Below, one piece after another: positions 1 through 8,470 of a stretch of 64,000 bases of DNA; the stretch's first letter is position 1, and each line of letters begins with the position of its first letter. Made by a program: the position numbers and the translations under genes. The stretch comes from Nitrospinia bacterium (GTDB lineage: Bacteria > Nitrospinota > Nitrospinia > Nitrospinales > JAJDAT01): positions 1 to 64,000 of the forward strand of contig JAJDAT010000016.1 in assembly GCA_029261715.1 (NCBI GenBank). Direction: 5' to 3'. The notes beneath the pieces are model-generated. The model saw only the letters and a program-made list of their open reading frames with translations, did not search any database and was not told the origin of the DNA.

Positions 1-1
1 A

Positions 2-34
2 CCTTACGAAATTCTTAAAGAAAAATTAAAATAG
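2..34 (+). CDS. Possible 3' end of a truncated upstream gene
   Basis: One frame open from the window edge reads PYEILKEKLK and then stops at TAG. The charged, Lys-rich tail is what many bacterial proteins end with, and the gene would converge on the flagellar genes that follow on the other strand. Ten codons are too few to assign a family, and the frame may be open by chance. Confidence 0.25.
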   Translation, partial: PYEILKEKLK

Positions 35-41
35 CTGCAGA

Positions 42-94
42 GTCTGTGAACCCTGTGTGTAAACTGCGAAGCAGTTTTCCACAAGTACACAGAC
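42..94. terminator. Nested stem-loop between convergent genes
   Basis: GTCTGTG (42-48) pairs perfectly with CACAGAC (88-94). Inside it AAACTGC (61-67) pairs with GCAGTTT (71-77) around a three-base loop, followed by a short T run. The position between two convergent coding ends fits a bidirectional terminator, but neither strand has a long U-tract, so this is a structural call rather than a firm terminator. Confidence 0.35.
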
Positions 95-207
95 AAAATA
101 AAAAACTGTCAACCTATGTTTGTTTCATCACAAGGATGACACGCTACGGGAATTGCCTTTAACAGAGGTTATTTCCGCTTCTTCCACAAACCCCTTTCTT
201 TTACAAT

Positions 208-492
208 TCAACTTTTCTTTTTCGAATAGTCTTTATTTAAATCATAAACGAAGGCAAGGAGTTCTGCGACAACTTGATAAACTGCAGGGGGGACTTCTTT
301 ATCAATATCGATTTGCGATAGAACCTGGACAAGATCCGCGTCTTGTTTTATAGGAACGCCATTCTCATTGGCGACAGCAATAATTTTTTCCGCTATATTA
401 CCGCTACCCTTTGCCGTTACTTTTGGCGACTTATCTTTAGCAGAGTCATACCTTAAAGCGACAGCAGATTTGGCATTCGATTTTTTCTTCAT
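208..492 (-). CDS. FlhB C-terminal-domain-like protein (YlqH/FhlB type)
   Basis: A 94-residue soluble protein resembling the cytoplasmic C-terminal domain of the flagellar export protein FlhB, without its membrane part. The recognisable stretch is AVALRYDSAKDKSPKVTAKG near residues 10-29, followed by AEKIIAVANENGVPI and a DADLVQVLSQIDIDKEVP segment, the usual pattern around the FlhB substrate-specificity domain. The autocleavage NPTH motif of true FlhB is absent, as in other stand-alone copies. Its start overlaps the stop of the FliK-like gene by four bases (ATGA), so the two are probably translationally coupled. In known systems FliK and the FlhB tail interact to switch export specificity, which fits this pairing. 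The exact role of free-standing copies is not established. Confidence 0.82.
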   Translation of the reverse strand: MKKKSNAKSAVALRYDSAKDKSPKVTAKGSGNIAEKIIAVANENGVPIKQDADLVQVLSQIDIDKEVPPAVYQVVAELLAFVYDLNKDYSKKKS

Positions 493-1967
493 GTTTTTAT
501 ATCCACCAACCGGGTAGATACTTCTTTTAATGCCTGATCGGTACTATCTTCCATTTCCATATCTTTTTTTTCTTTTACAGAAGAATTGACCGATGCGGAA
601 AACCCTAACTCTTCTAATTTCTTTTGCAAATCTGCGCTACCTGATTTGATAAGGTCTACAACATTACTATTTTCAGATGAAAAATCAGCGGCCAGATTAG
701 TTCCATTTAATTTGGCGTCAATCCTTATATCTCCAATGGCTGACAAGTTAAGCAAAAATACCATGTGAAAATCTTTTTTATCGCCGCTCTTCCCGCCCTC
801 TTCTCCCTCGCTATCTCTAATAAAAAGTTTGGCTGTCCTTGTTTCAGGTAATAATGGATCTGGTATTTGCAAAATCAATGGGTTTTGTTCTTGTTTAGAT
901 AACTGATTCGATAACTGCTGCAACTCTATATTATCCGACGCTAATTTAACTTGCTGGACGGTTTCCGAAACGGTTCGTTGCGTTGCAGGAGGTAATTGAT
1001 CGCCTTCTTTGGCCATGAACTTCTCTAGTTTGCCTTGAAGTTCTAAAAGTTGTCCTTTTAAATCTTTAGAGAGAATTGGTTTCCTATCAACAATTAAACC
1101 TTCGTCTACAGCTTGTTTAACTTTCGCTTCGTAATTAACTCCCGACCTATCAACTTGCTCTTTTAAACGAGTTCCATCGGGAGTGGTCTCCGTTCTCGGA
1201 ATTAATACCTTTAACGTATCCTTAAGCCTTTGAACTACATCAGAGTCGATTTTATATTTTCCTAAATCTGGATTCTTATTCAAAACACTTTCCAAGTTTG
1301 TCAACATCTTGCCCATATCCTGCTTTGCCGGCAAATAGGACTTTAAAGTAGTTCCATCTATCTTTGTCGTTTGATTTTCTGGGTTCAGGAGTTGAAAACT
1401 TATGCCTCCTTTACTAGAAGTCGCTTTGACTAAAACGTTATCTCCAATTCGAACGGGCTTGGATTGAGCGGGCAACTGCGCTTCGACTTCGGCATTTCCG
1501 ATTCGCACTCGAACTTTTCCCGAGTCCAGTATTTTTGTAGCGGTTCCTTCTGCAGTTTGACCTGGACGCAATCTTACCTGATTGCCTGTCGCAGACAATT
1601 CTGAAGAACTAGAAGATTGAGATAAGGAAATTTTTACAGAAGCTTCCGGCGAGGTTTTCTGCGTAGTATTTTTTGTAAGGGATTCAGTGTTGGGTTTTTC
1701 AGGCGAGATTTTCAAAATAACGCTGGGAGAAATAGTCTCCACTTTAGCCTGAATAGATTGGCCTTTGACTAAATTACCCGACGTTTCAACCGAGACTTTT
1801 TGACCGTTTAAATCTAATAAAGCTTTACCGCCTGTAAGAACCTCGGCTACTTTTCCTTCAATGGATTGACCAACTTTAAGCCCTTTAACTGTATCCAGTA
1901 ATTTGGCAAAAGTTTCATCTTTGGCAAGAATTTTAACTAAATTTTGTGGTAACTCGTTAATAAACAA
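489..1967 (-). CDS. fliK: FliK-like flagellar hook-length control protein
   Basis: A 492-residue protein with the plan of FliK. The N-terminal two thirds are hydrophilic and rich in Ser, Thr, Lys and Gln, with internally similar segments around residues 30-70 and 130-180 (GQSIEGKVAEVL and GQTAEGTATKIL). A compact C-terminal domain follows at about residues 370-465 (HMVFLLNLSAIGDIRIDAKL, then a DLQKKLEELGF segment), which matches the Flg_hook fold. FliK is secreted as a molecular ruler and tells FlhB to stop exporting hook subunits. The start is TTG at 1967, two bases after the preceding gene's stop. The neighbouring FlhB-tail gene and fliL support the assignment. The N-terminal part is too divergent to compare directly. 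Confidence 0.8.
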   Translation of the reverse strand: MFINELPQNLVKILAKDETFAKLLDTVKGLKVGQSIEGKVAEVLTGGKALLDLNGQKVSVETSGNLVKGQSIQAKVETISPSVILKISPEKPNTESLTKNTTQKTSPEASVKISLSQSSSSSELSATGNQVRLRPGQTAEGTATKILDSGKVRVRIGNAEVEAQLPAQSKPVRIGDNVLVKATSSKGGISFQLLNPENQTTKIDGTTLKSYLPAKQDMGKMLTNLESVLNKNPDLGKYKIDSDVVQRLKDTLKVLIPRTETTPDGTRLKEQVDRSGVNYEAKVKQAVDEGLIVDRKPILSKDLKGQLLELQGKLEKFMAKEGDQLPPATQRTVSETVQQVKLASDNIELQQLSNQLSKQEQNPLILQIPDPLLPETRTAKLFIRDSEGEEGGKSGDKKDFHMVFLLNLSAIGDIRIDAKLNGTNLAADFSSENSNVVDLIKSGSADLQKKLEELGFSASVNSSVKEKKDMEMEDSTDQALKEVSTRLVDIKT

Positions 1968-1969
1968 GT

Positions 1970-2485
1970 TTAGTCGTCGCCTTTCCTAAGGCTTAAAGCT
2001 AATTCAATTTCCCCTAAGGGCATTTTAGTTTTTTGAGAAATTTCTTCCGCTGAAAATCCTTTTTTCGCTAACATGAGCGCGTCGGCATAGCGATCGCCAT
2101 CGCCAAGAATTTTTCGCGCTTCCGGTCTTTTTTTCAATTCGGCGGCGACCATGTTTAGCTCTTCCATTGAAATGGATAAAACCTTCTTCTCTTCTTCTAT
2201 TCGATCCAATAAATCGGCAGTCTCATTTTTTTTAACTTCGACTCCCTTATTTATTTTATCGGAAACTTTCAACGCTTCCGTTACTAAAAGCTCTAAAGAA
2301 CCATGAAGTTCATTTAAATCTTTTAACCGATCAGTCCATTCTTGGCCTAAACGATTTTGCTCTTCGCGTGTTTGTTCAAATTCTTTTCGAAATTTGATTT
2401 CGTTTTTTAAATATAGGAAAGCAAAATAAAGCGCCCCCAAAAAAACTACATCTAAAATAAACTGGATAGTGGCGGCAATGCTCAT
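1970..2485 (-). CDS. Membrane-anchored coiled-coil protein, DUF2802/DUF6115-like
   Basis: 171 residues with one N-terminal membrane segment (about 8-26), then a long charged coiled coil (about 28-125). A short C-terminal helix-turn-helix-like tail at about 132-166 reads YADALMLAKKGFSAEEISQK and then MPLGEIELALSL. That tail is typical of DUF2802/DUF6115 proteins, which often sit in flagellar operons of delta-proteobacteria and Firmicutes. Here it lies between a small hypothetical gene and the fliK-like gene, all on one strand with tiny gaps, so a flagellar or motility-linked role is likely. No biochemical function is known to me. Confidence 0.7.
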   Translation of the reverse strand: MSIAATIQFILDVVFLGALYFAFLYLKNEIKFRKEFEQTREEQNRLGQEWTDRLKDLNELHGSLELLVTEALKVSDKINKGVEVKKNETADLLDRIEEEKKVLSISMEELNMVAAELKKRPEARKILGDGDRYADALMLAKKGFSAEEISQKTKMPLGEIELALSLRKGDD

Positions 2486-2495
2486 ATTGGGAATA

Positions 2496-2861
2496 TTAAG
2501 CCCGAAGGTTAATTCGGCCGCCGTGATTTTTTTCAGCTATGGCGGAGGGTGGCTCTTCCACAATTTCCTCTTCAACTTCAGCGGCGGTCTTCTTCTTAGC
2601 TCTAGATCTCAATCTGCCTTGTTTACCTTTTTCATCGGCTTTAGCGCCGTCTGCCTGATAGGAATCTTCAGCTTCTTGGACTTGATTTCTTTTTTGATCG
2701 ACAGCTTTATCGTTCTCTGACTCTAATTGCTGAGTTTGTACGCTTTGCTGCGGTTGAAGAGTTTGTTGAACTTTTTCGACATGGCTACCCATTTGTATAA
2801 CTTGTTGGGTATTGGATGGTTCTATTGTAGGCATGGTAGGAATCCTCACCTTAAATGGCAA
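2496..2861 (-). CDS. Small hydrophilic flagellar-operon protein, function unknown
   Basis: A 121-residue protein without membrane segments. It starts with a Pro/Thr-rich stretch (MPFKVRIPTMPTIEPSNTQQ), continues with a Gln-rich middle, has a basic patch (LRSRAKKK) near residue 85, and ends in an acidic then Gly/Arg tail (KNHGGRINLRA). It is probably largely disordered. It lies 10 bases upstream of the DUF2802-like gene and about 95 bases downstream of fliL, so it probably belongs to the same transcript. I recognise no family. A coding origin is supported by its place in a tight same-strand run more than by similarity. Confidence 0.6.
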   Translation of the reverse strand: MPFKVRIPTMPTIEPSNTQQVIQMGSHVEKVQQTLQPQQSVQTQQLESENDKAVDQKRNQVQEAEDSYQADGAKADEKGKQGRLRSRAKKKTAAEVEEEIVEEPPSAIAEKNHGGRINLRA

Positions 2862-2955
2862 TTATCTATTAATATACAACCATTTAAGGAATTATTCAAT
2901 CTGCGGTTTTTAATTGATTGGAGGGTGACCGTCTCTATAAATGATTGAATTAAAA

Positions 2956-3585
2956 TTATTTAACGACAAATTCAGTAAATAAAACGTCTTGAATAGTACC
3001 TGATCCACTTGCTAGTAAACTATTGGAAACGGTAACAATTTCTCTTTTAAGTCGTTCTTTAATTCTCAATTTATAGCGAAGGTATTCTTTTGGTTTTTTT
3101 CTTTTCAGGAGGCTATAAATATTTTCTCGGATCGTTTGAATATTTTTATCTAACTCCTTGTCGAGCTTTCTATTACTTAAAACAAAAAAAAGTTTTATGT
3201 TAACAAAACGGTCCTGCTGATCCCCAACCGTTTTAATCGGCAATAAAAAAGGTTCCAATTTATAAATATTAGCGTTGAGAATTTTTGGACCGTCTTCGGG
3301 TCCATCTTCATCCGTAATTTCAGGAACCGCAATTTCTTCTTGTTCTTCCTCAGTAATCTCAGGTTCTGAAAAAAGGAATGACGCCACAATGCCCAAAAAT
3401 ATAACTACTACGCCAATAATTACGTATAGCTTATACTTCTTAACATTGAAGATGAGTTTCTTAACAACGTCTTTAGACTGCGCTTCAGCTGCCTCGGCTT
3501 CGCCGAGCATTTTCTGAAGTTCTGCTGCCTCGTCTACTTCCGACTCGCCACCTTCGCCTTCAGGTTTTTCCTCTTCTTCTGCCAT
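2956..3585 (-). CDS. fliL: Flagellar basal body-associated protein FliL
   Basis: 209 residues. An acidic cytoplasmic N-terminus (1-48) precedes one membrane segment (about 52-70, YVIIGVVVIFLGIVASFLFS). A periplasmic domain follows, with the FliL pattern: YKLEPFLLPI, FVNIKLFFVLSN, an IRENIYSLLKRKKPKEYLR segment and the closing VQDVLFTEFVVK-like end (here IQDVLFTEFVVK). FliL surrounds the stator units and supports motor torque. The highly acidic N-terminus (EEEEKPEGEGGESEVDEAAE) is longer than in E. coli FliL. The gene follows coaE closely on the same strand. Confidence 0.9.
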   Translation of the reverse strand: MAEEEEKPEGEGGESEVDEAAELQKMLGEAEAAEAQSKDVVKKLIFNVKKYKLYVIIGVVVIFLGIVASFLFSEPEITEEEQEEIAVPEITDEDGPEDGPKILNANIYKLEPFLLPIKTVGDQQDRFVNIKLFFVLSNRKLDKELDKNIQTIRENIYSLLKRKKPKEYLRYKLRIKERLKREIVTVSNSLLASGSGTIQDVLFTEFVVK

Positions 3586-3608
3586 CTATTCCCTCATCTA
3601 AATTGTAG

Positions 3609-4226
3609 CTAGGATTTTAATTTCAATATTTCAACTAGCTCGGTATAAACTTTTTCGATCTCTAACTCTAAACTCTGAATATCATGACTGTTTTCTAAAA
3701 CATAATCGGCGAATTTAATTTTTTTGCTTAAAGGAGCCTGATTCTTAATACGTTTCAAAATTTCTTCTTTTGTTAAAGTATCTCTCTTTAGTAATCGCTC
3801 GATTCTCTCTTCATCAGAACACGTAACCACAATATTTTTATCCATATTACGGTAATTTCCTGACTCGATTAACAAAGCCGCATCTACAAAAACTAAAACT
3901 GGACCTTCTTTTTGACGTAAAACCTCGTATCGATTTTTTTCTTCTTCAAAAACTTTTGGGTGGAGAATATCTTCTAAAGCTTTTTTTTTTGACGGGTCGT
4001 CAAAAACGATACGGCTTAATTCTGGTCGATCTAATTGACCATCTTGTCGTATGACTTTCTCTCCAAAATGATCTTGAATTTCGCGTAAGGCAGGTTTACC
4101 AGGTTCTACTAATTCTCTACAAATTAAATCTGCATCTAAAATATAAGCGCCTTTTTTTTTAAACATTTTAGCGGCTGTCGATTTCCCCGATCCTATTCCG
4201 CCAGTCAAACCAATTAGTAAAGACAA
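3609..4226 (-). CDS. coaE: Dephospho-CoA kinase
   Basis: A 205-residue cytoplasmic kinase for the last step of coenzyme A synthesis (ATP-dependent 3'-phosphorylation of dephospho-CoA). The P-loop GLTGGIGSGKST is at residues 7-18. It is followed by the family signature ILDADLICRELVEPG at about 29-43 and LEDILHPKVF at about 84-93. The lid and base region VVTCSDEERIERLLKRD lies near 133-149. Length is normal. The start is TTG at 4226, directly before the MSLLIGLTGG stretch. It sits between the aminotransferase gene and fliL in the minus-strand run, a housekeeping gene within a partly flagellar operon. Confidence 0.95.
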   Translation of the reverse strand: MSLLIGLTGGIGSGKSTAAKMFKKKGAYILDADLICRELVEPGKPALREIQDHFGEKVIRQDGQLDRPELSRIVFDDPSKKKALEDILHPKVFEEEKNRYEVLRQKEGPVLVFVDAALLIESGNYRNMDKNIVVTCSDEERIERLLKRDTLTKEEILKRIKNQAPLSKKIKFADYVLENSHDIQSLELEIEKVYTELVEILKLKS

Positions 4227-4242
4227 AAACTAAGGCCTCCAA

Positions 4243-5118
4243 TTAATTTTGGAACGATGTCGCTCCTATATTTTCTAAAACTGAGCTATATAGTTTTATT
4301 AATTTTTTTGTTACAGGTCCAACTTTACCCTCGCCAATAAGCCTATTGTCGATGCGACAAACTGGCATAATTTTTTTAATACTTCCCGATATAAAAGTTT
4401 CTTCAACCCGGTCTAATTCTTCCGGCAACCATTTTCCTTCCTCAACTAAGATACCGTTTTCATTCGCCAGCTTTAAAATTACCTCTCTCGTAATGCCTGA
4501 AAGAATGCCGCAACCTAACGAAGGCGTTAGCAAAGCGCCATTCCTTACCATAAAAAAATTGCTCGTTGTGCATTCCGTTAAATAGCCGTCATTATTCAGC
4601 ATCAGGGCATCCTTAGCTCCACTTTTAATAGCCTCTATCTGAGCCAAAACATTGTTTAAATAATTCCCAGTTTTGATCCCCGGGTTAAGAGCGTCTTTAG
4701 AATTTCTCTTAATAGACACTAAAGAAATTCCGACGCCATCTTGATAATATTCCTCAGGGAAAGACTTCAAAGGAGTGACATAAAGCAATATATTTGGTTT
4801 ATGACAAGAAGATGGATCAATATCAATCTCGCCTTCGCCTCTCGTAACGATGATGCGGACATATGATTCTGGGTTCCCAGCTTCCTGAATCGTTCTACTT
4901 ATTTCCGTTTTAAATTGATCGTCAGTCCAGGGAATTTTTAATGCGATGGCGTTAGCAGATTGCCTTAATCTGTTTAAATGTTCGTTTAAAAAACAGGGAA
5001 GATTATTGTGTGTCGCTACAACTTCGTAAACGCTATCGCCAAAAAGAAAACCATGATCAAATGCGGAAACAGACGCGGTTTCTTCGATACATCCGTTAAA
5101 ATTTATTTTTATAGCCAT
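4243..5118 (-). CDS. Class IV PLP-dependent aminotransferase (branched-chain/D-amino acid type)
   Basis: A 291-residue fold-type IV aminotransferase. The PLP-binding lysine is K149 in NPGIKTGNYLNN. The AFDHGFLFGDSVYEV stretch at about 19-33 and the ALMLNNDGYLTECTTSNFF stretch near 171-189 are classic for IlvE, D-alanine aminotransferase and aminodeoxychorismate lyase. The family transfers amino groups between branched-chain or D-amino acids and 2-oxoglutarate. Substrate specificity cannot be settled from these motifs. The YEV and RGEG segments lean towards IlvE or DAAT rather than PabC. It lies between cvpA and coaE and may be co-transcribed with them. Confidence 0.85.
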   Translation of the reverse strand: MAIKINFNGCIEETASVSAFDHGFLFGDSVYEVVATHNNLPCFLNEHLNRLRQSANAIALKIPWTDDQFKTEISRTIQEAGNPESYVRIIVTRGEGEIDIDPSSCHKPNILLYVTPLKSFPEEYYQDGVGISLVSIKRNSKDALNPGIKTGNYLNNVLAQIEAIKSGAKDALMLNNDGYLTECTTSNFFMVRNGALLTPSLGCGILSGITREVILKLANENGILVEEGKWLPEELDRVEETFISGSIKKIMPVCRIDNRLIGEGKVGPVTKKLIKLYSSVLENIGATSFQN

Positions 5119-5169
5119 AGATAACTATCAATACACAAGAGGAAAGAAATAAAAACAGGAAGGCGGCTA

Positions 5170-5814
5170 TTATTTCTTCTGCTGAGCCGCTTTAAGAATA
5201 CTTTCTAATTGCTCCTTACTAAGTTGCGTATGGTTATCCTGTGGATTCTGGGAACCATTAGAGGGTTGAGCTAATTCTTGCAATTGCTTGAGAGACTCAG
5301 CTTTCTTTTTAATATTGTCAAAAACTTGATTTCCTTTATTCAAAGTTTCTTTAGAAAACATGTTTTGCTTCAAAAGCGCCGCTGATTGTCTCAAATAAGG
5401 AGCCGTTTTCGAACCTTCAGTAACTTTTTTGTCCAAATCAGGAAATAATTCTAAAATCATAACCCCTATGGATATAAAAAACACAGCCTTAACCACTCCC
5501 AATAATGCGCCAACAAATCTGTCAAACGTTGACATCCCGCTAGCGGCCAGCAAACCTTTAAACATTTTACCAATTAGTTTTACGACAATAGAAACCCCAA
5601 GAAATACCAAAAAGAAACCGACTATATTAGCCATGGTTTGGTTGGTAATAAATTCACTAAGATATCCAGCCGCTTCGGTATTAAACCGATTCGCGCAAAA
5701 GTATCCGGTAAAATAAGCCAACAAGGAAAAAATTTCGCGAATCATTCCTTTAAAAAAGGAAAACCCCAAACTCAACCCAATTACAATTAAAATACCGCTA
5801 TCAAAAGTTGACAT
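5170..5814 (-). CDS. cvpA: CvpA family membrane protein
   Basis: 214 residues. The first about 125 residues contain four hydrophobic segments with the CvpA pattern: GLSLGFSFFKGMIREIFSLL near 13-32, then ANIVGFFLVFLGVSIVV, FDRFVGALLGVVKAVFFIS and a conserved turn before it. The C-terminal 80 residues are hydrophilic, probably cytoplasmic and coiled. E. coli CvpA is linked to colicin V production and envelope tolerance; the molecular role is still unclear. The tail after residue 130 (Gln- and Lys-rich, ending AAQQKK) is longer than in minimal family members. Confidence 0.85.
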   Translation of the reverse strand: MSTFDSGILIVIGLSLGFSFFKGMIREIFSLLAYFTGYFCANRFNTEAAGYLSEFITNQTMANIVGFFLVFLGVSIVVKLIGKMFKGLLAASGMSTFDRFVGALLGVVKAVFFISIGVMILELFPDLDKKVTEGSKTAPYLRQSAALLKQNMFSKETLNKGNQVFDNIKKKAESLKQLQELAQPSNGSQNPQDNHTQLSKEQLESILKAAQQKK

Positions 5815-5846
5815 GGCAATGCCTTTAAATAATGACTATATGATTA

Positions 5847-8267
5847 TCAATTAAAGGAATTCGTTAATATTTTTCTAACATCCTTAATCGATCTATCCTG
5901 ATATAACGCTAAATAAATCAAATAATTTCTTAAAACACTTTTCACATAACCACGTGTTTCACGGTAAGGGATACTCTCGATAAACTCAAGAATATCCAAA
6001 TTCTTTCGAATTCTTTTCCAAGATCTAACCTTATGCGGTCCAGCATTATAAGCCGCTAACGCAAAAGGGATATTCCCCTCAAACTCTTTCAAAAGACGTT
6101 TAAGATACTCAACCCCAAGAGGAATATTAACTTTAGGGTCTTTTAAACTTTCTTCATCCGGTAAACTCAAATTTGAGGACCTCGCAACCTCCCTCGCAGT
6201 TTGAGGCAATAATTGCATGAGTCCCACTGCATTAGCTTTGGAAATAACGCCCTTCTGAAAAGCGCTTTCTTGACGAGATAAAGCTAAAGTCAAGAATGGG
6301 CTTAATTTTCCTTTTTTCGCATGTTTGGAAAACAGTTCCCAATAAACTTGAGGAAACAATGTTTTAGCTAAGTTTAAGGATATCATATCCTTATCCTCTC
6401 GGTCGATTATTTCCCAAATTAATCCAATCGATTCTTTATAGGATTGACTTTGAGAATATAGCCTCGCCAAATAAAATAAAAAACCGTTAGAAACATTATC
6501 AAAATCGTCTAAACGATTTAACTCACCCAACGCATAATTAAAAAACCCAATAGAAATTAAAACTTCCGCCCGATATAGTCTAATCTTGTTATTACCTTGG
6601 AATTCTTCGTCTCTATATTTCAAGAGTCCATAGTCTTTAGGGTCTATTGCATCCCCAATTCCTTTTCCTATTTTGGCTCGTCCAACGAAAGCATAAAAAC
6701 TAAATGGATGTTCCGCTATTAACTCTCTAAGGTAATGATCACGAGTCTCAAACCCTTGCATAGATTCAGCCGTCTCAGCTAACCAAAAATAAGAAGCCGA
6801 TAAAAAAGAAGTAGAAGCAGAAAATTCTTTCACTAACTCCTCAAAATGAGGACTTTTATAAAAAACAATGGCGCTCTTAAAACCTTCAATCGCTTCTTTT
6901 TTTCTATTCTGAAGTCGGTGAATCCAAGGAATTTTGAAAGCTGCGGCCCCGCTATAAACTCCATGAGGATAGGACACCACCAACCGCCGATAGAAACCTT
7001 GAGCCTTTGAAAATTCTTTTTTGTCTTCGAAGATTCTTCCCAGAAAAAACAAAGATTTATGAACAATCGGAATTTCCATAGGGAAGTTATCAACGATCAT
7101 GCGGTAACATTTCGCCGCCATCGTCGATCGGCCTCTTCTCCATAAAGAGAGAGCAAGTTCATTTAATTTTTCAGGAGGCAATAAGCTTGCCAAGCTTTGC
7201 GCATTTTTATTCCATGAATACTTGGACAAACGGTCGGACAATTTTTGAACGACAACATTTAATATTTTTGTTGAGTTTTGAGCGCCAGGGAAATTCGTCA
7301 GAATGAATTTTGATTTTTCTGAAAATTGAGAAAAAGAGAACATTTTCCAATTATTTAAAAACTCTTCGTCTAATTTCGAATCCCCCTTCTTATAGCTAAC
7401 GATTTCATCTTCTTTAATTTCAGATTTATGAACATCAGCCAATAGAATTTGAGAAGCTCGTTTATCCGCTCGAATTTCATTCTCGTATTTTGAAACAAAC
7501 TTTTTTATTTCCTCTTCTACGCCTGGGTCTAGAGTTTTCTTTGACGCTAACGTCGCAAATATATCTATAGCTTCGGGTATCCTATCTATAGTTTCATAGA
7601 GTTCAGATAATTCAATCAAAATAGAAGAATGTCTTTCGGAAGATTCAAACTTCCTCAGTAAAGATCGCCTATAAAACAAAATAGATTTCTCAAACTTTTT
7701 TTGAGCTGAATAAACACGCCCTTTTCTTCTTTCTAGTTCCGACAACTCTATTTCTAAAGTTTGAATAAATGGGCTATCCGGAAAGTTTTGAACGAGTTGC
7801 AATCTTAATTCTGCAGCTCGATCTAAATTCTTGATAGCCTTAGAATAATTCGCCTCTTTCAAATTCTTTTCGGCTAGTCGACTCAAAGATTGGCTCAAAA
7901 TCTCAATACTATAATCACCCAGAGGGAATTCATCTGAAATGGAATTATTTAATGTCTGAATCGCTAACTCAAACTCTCCTTTTTCAAGGTACAAATATCC
8001 TAAGGCTAAATTTATTGGCTCATTTAATTTTTGAGTAGACGCGGTTTTCTTTAACTTTAAAAACCGATTCAAGGTAGAGCTTTTTTCTGTTTTCGAAAGA
8101 TTTGTTAAATCTAAAATTTCTCCCGACTGGATAAAAGAATCTATCGAGAAATGATTTAATGTTGGATCCTTAAAAGTCTCTTCCGCACACAAGACAACAG
8201 GGAACAAGCTATAAAAAAACGCGACTAAAGCTATCAAGAATTTTAATTTGAGCGTTGGTTGTCGCAA
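5847..8267 (-). CDS. slt: Soluble lytic murein transglycosylase with TPR-like N-terminal region
   Basis: 806 residues. A signal peptide (1-27, cut near VLC-AEE) leads into a long helical region of TPR-like repeats (about 60-620), then a C-terminal transglycosylase SLT domain (about 650-780). The catalytic glutamate is E667 in LALSRQESAF. It is followed by ANAVGLMQLLPQTA and ALAAYNAGPHKV, the standard SLT motifs. The enzyme cleaves peptidoglycan in the periplasm to 1,6-anhydro products. It is longer than E. coli Slt70 (about 645 residues) because of extra helical repeats. It is the first gene of the minus-strand run that continues through cvpA. Confidence 0.92.
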   Translation of the reverse strand: MRQPTLKLKFLIALVAFFYSLFPVVLCAEETFKDPTLNHFSIDSFIQSGEILDLTNLSKTEKSSTLNRFLKLKKTASTQKLNEPINLALGYLYLEKGEFELAIQTLNNSISDEFPLGDYSIEILSQSLSRLAEKNLKEANYSKAIKNLDRAAELRLQLVQNFPDSPFIQTLEIELSELERRKGRVYSAQKKFEKSILFYRRSLLRKFESSERHSSILIELSELYETIDRIPEAIDIFATLASKKTLDPGVEEEIKKFVSKYENEIRADKRASQILLADVHKSEIKEDEIVSYKKGDSKLDEEFLNNWKMFSFSQFSEKSKFILTNFPGAQNSTKILNVVVQKLSDRLSKYSWNKNAQSLASLLPPEKLNELALSLWRRGRSTMAAKCYRMIVDNFPMEIPIVHKSLFFLGRIFEDKKEFSKAQGFYRRLVVSYPHGVYSGAAAFKIPWIHRLQNRKKEAIEGFKSAIVFYKSPHFEELVKEFSASTSFLSASYFWLAETAESMQGFETRDHYLRELIAEHPFSFYAFVGRAKIGKGIGDAIDPKDYGLLKYRDEEFQGNNKIRLYRAEVLISIGFFNYALGELNRLDDFDNVSNGFLFYLARLYSQSQSYKESIGLIWEIIDREDKDMISLNLAKTLFPQVYWELFSKHAKKGKLSPFLTLALSRQESAFQKGVISKANAVGLMQLLPQTAREVARSSNLSLPDEESLKDPKVNIPLGVEYLKRLLKEFEGNIPFALAAYNAGPHKVRSWKRIRKNLDILEFIESIPYRETRGYVKSVLRNYLIYLALYQDRSIKDVRKILTNSFN

Positions 8268-8351
8268 AAGAAAATCAGACTCCTTCCGGTATTAAAAAAA
8301 TAACTTTAATTTACAGTTTTAAACAAAATAAACCAATTAGCGAAGGTTAAA

Positions 8352-8457
8352 TTAAGGGTATCTCTAATAATTCAATATTTTTACTTACGGCAACTCGCAA
8401 GCCCTTACTTCATAAAGCTCACTCGTAGCCAAAAACAGTTTTTAGAGGTTCCCTTAA
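8352..8457. mobile_element. Possible MITE with 16-bp terminal inverted repeats
   Basis: TTAAGGGTATCTCTAA at 8352-8367 is matched in inverted orientation by TTAGAGGTTCCCTTAA at 8442-8457, with 13 of 16 positions complementary. The 106-bp unit holds no reading frame and lies between two genes. Ends of the type GGGAACCTCT resemble those of some IS5-like elements as I remember them. A TTAA at both outer ends could be part of the repeat or a target duplication. I see no second copy in the window, so mobility is inferred from structure alone. Confidence 0.4.
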
Positions 8458-8470
8458 AAATCTTTTAACT

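Noticed and set aside
120-353. Plus-strand reading frame of 77 codons
   Set aside because: It lies opposite the FlhB-tail gene, has no ribosome site and shows no protein-like pattern; it is an antisense shadow.
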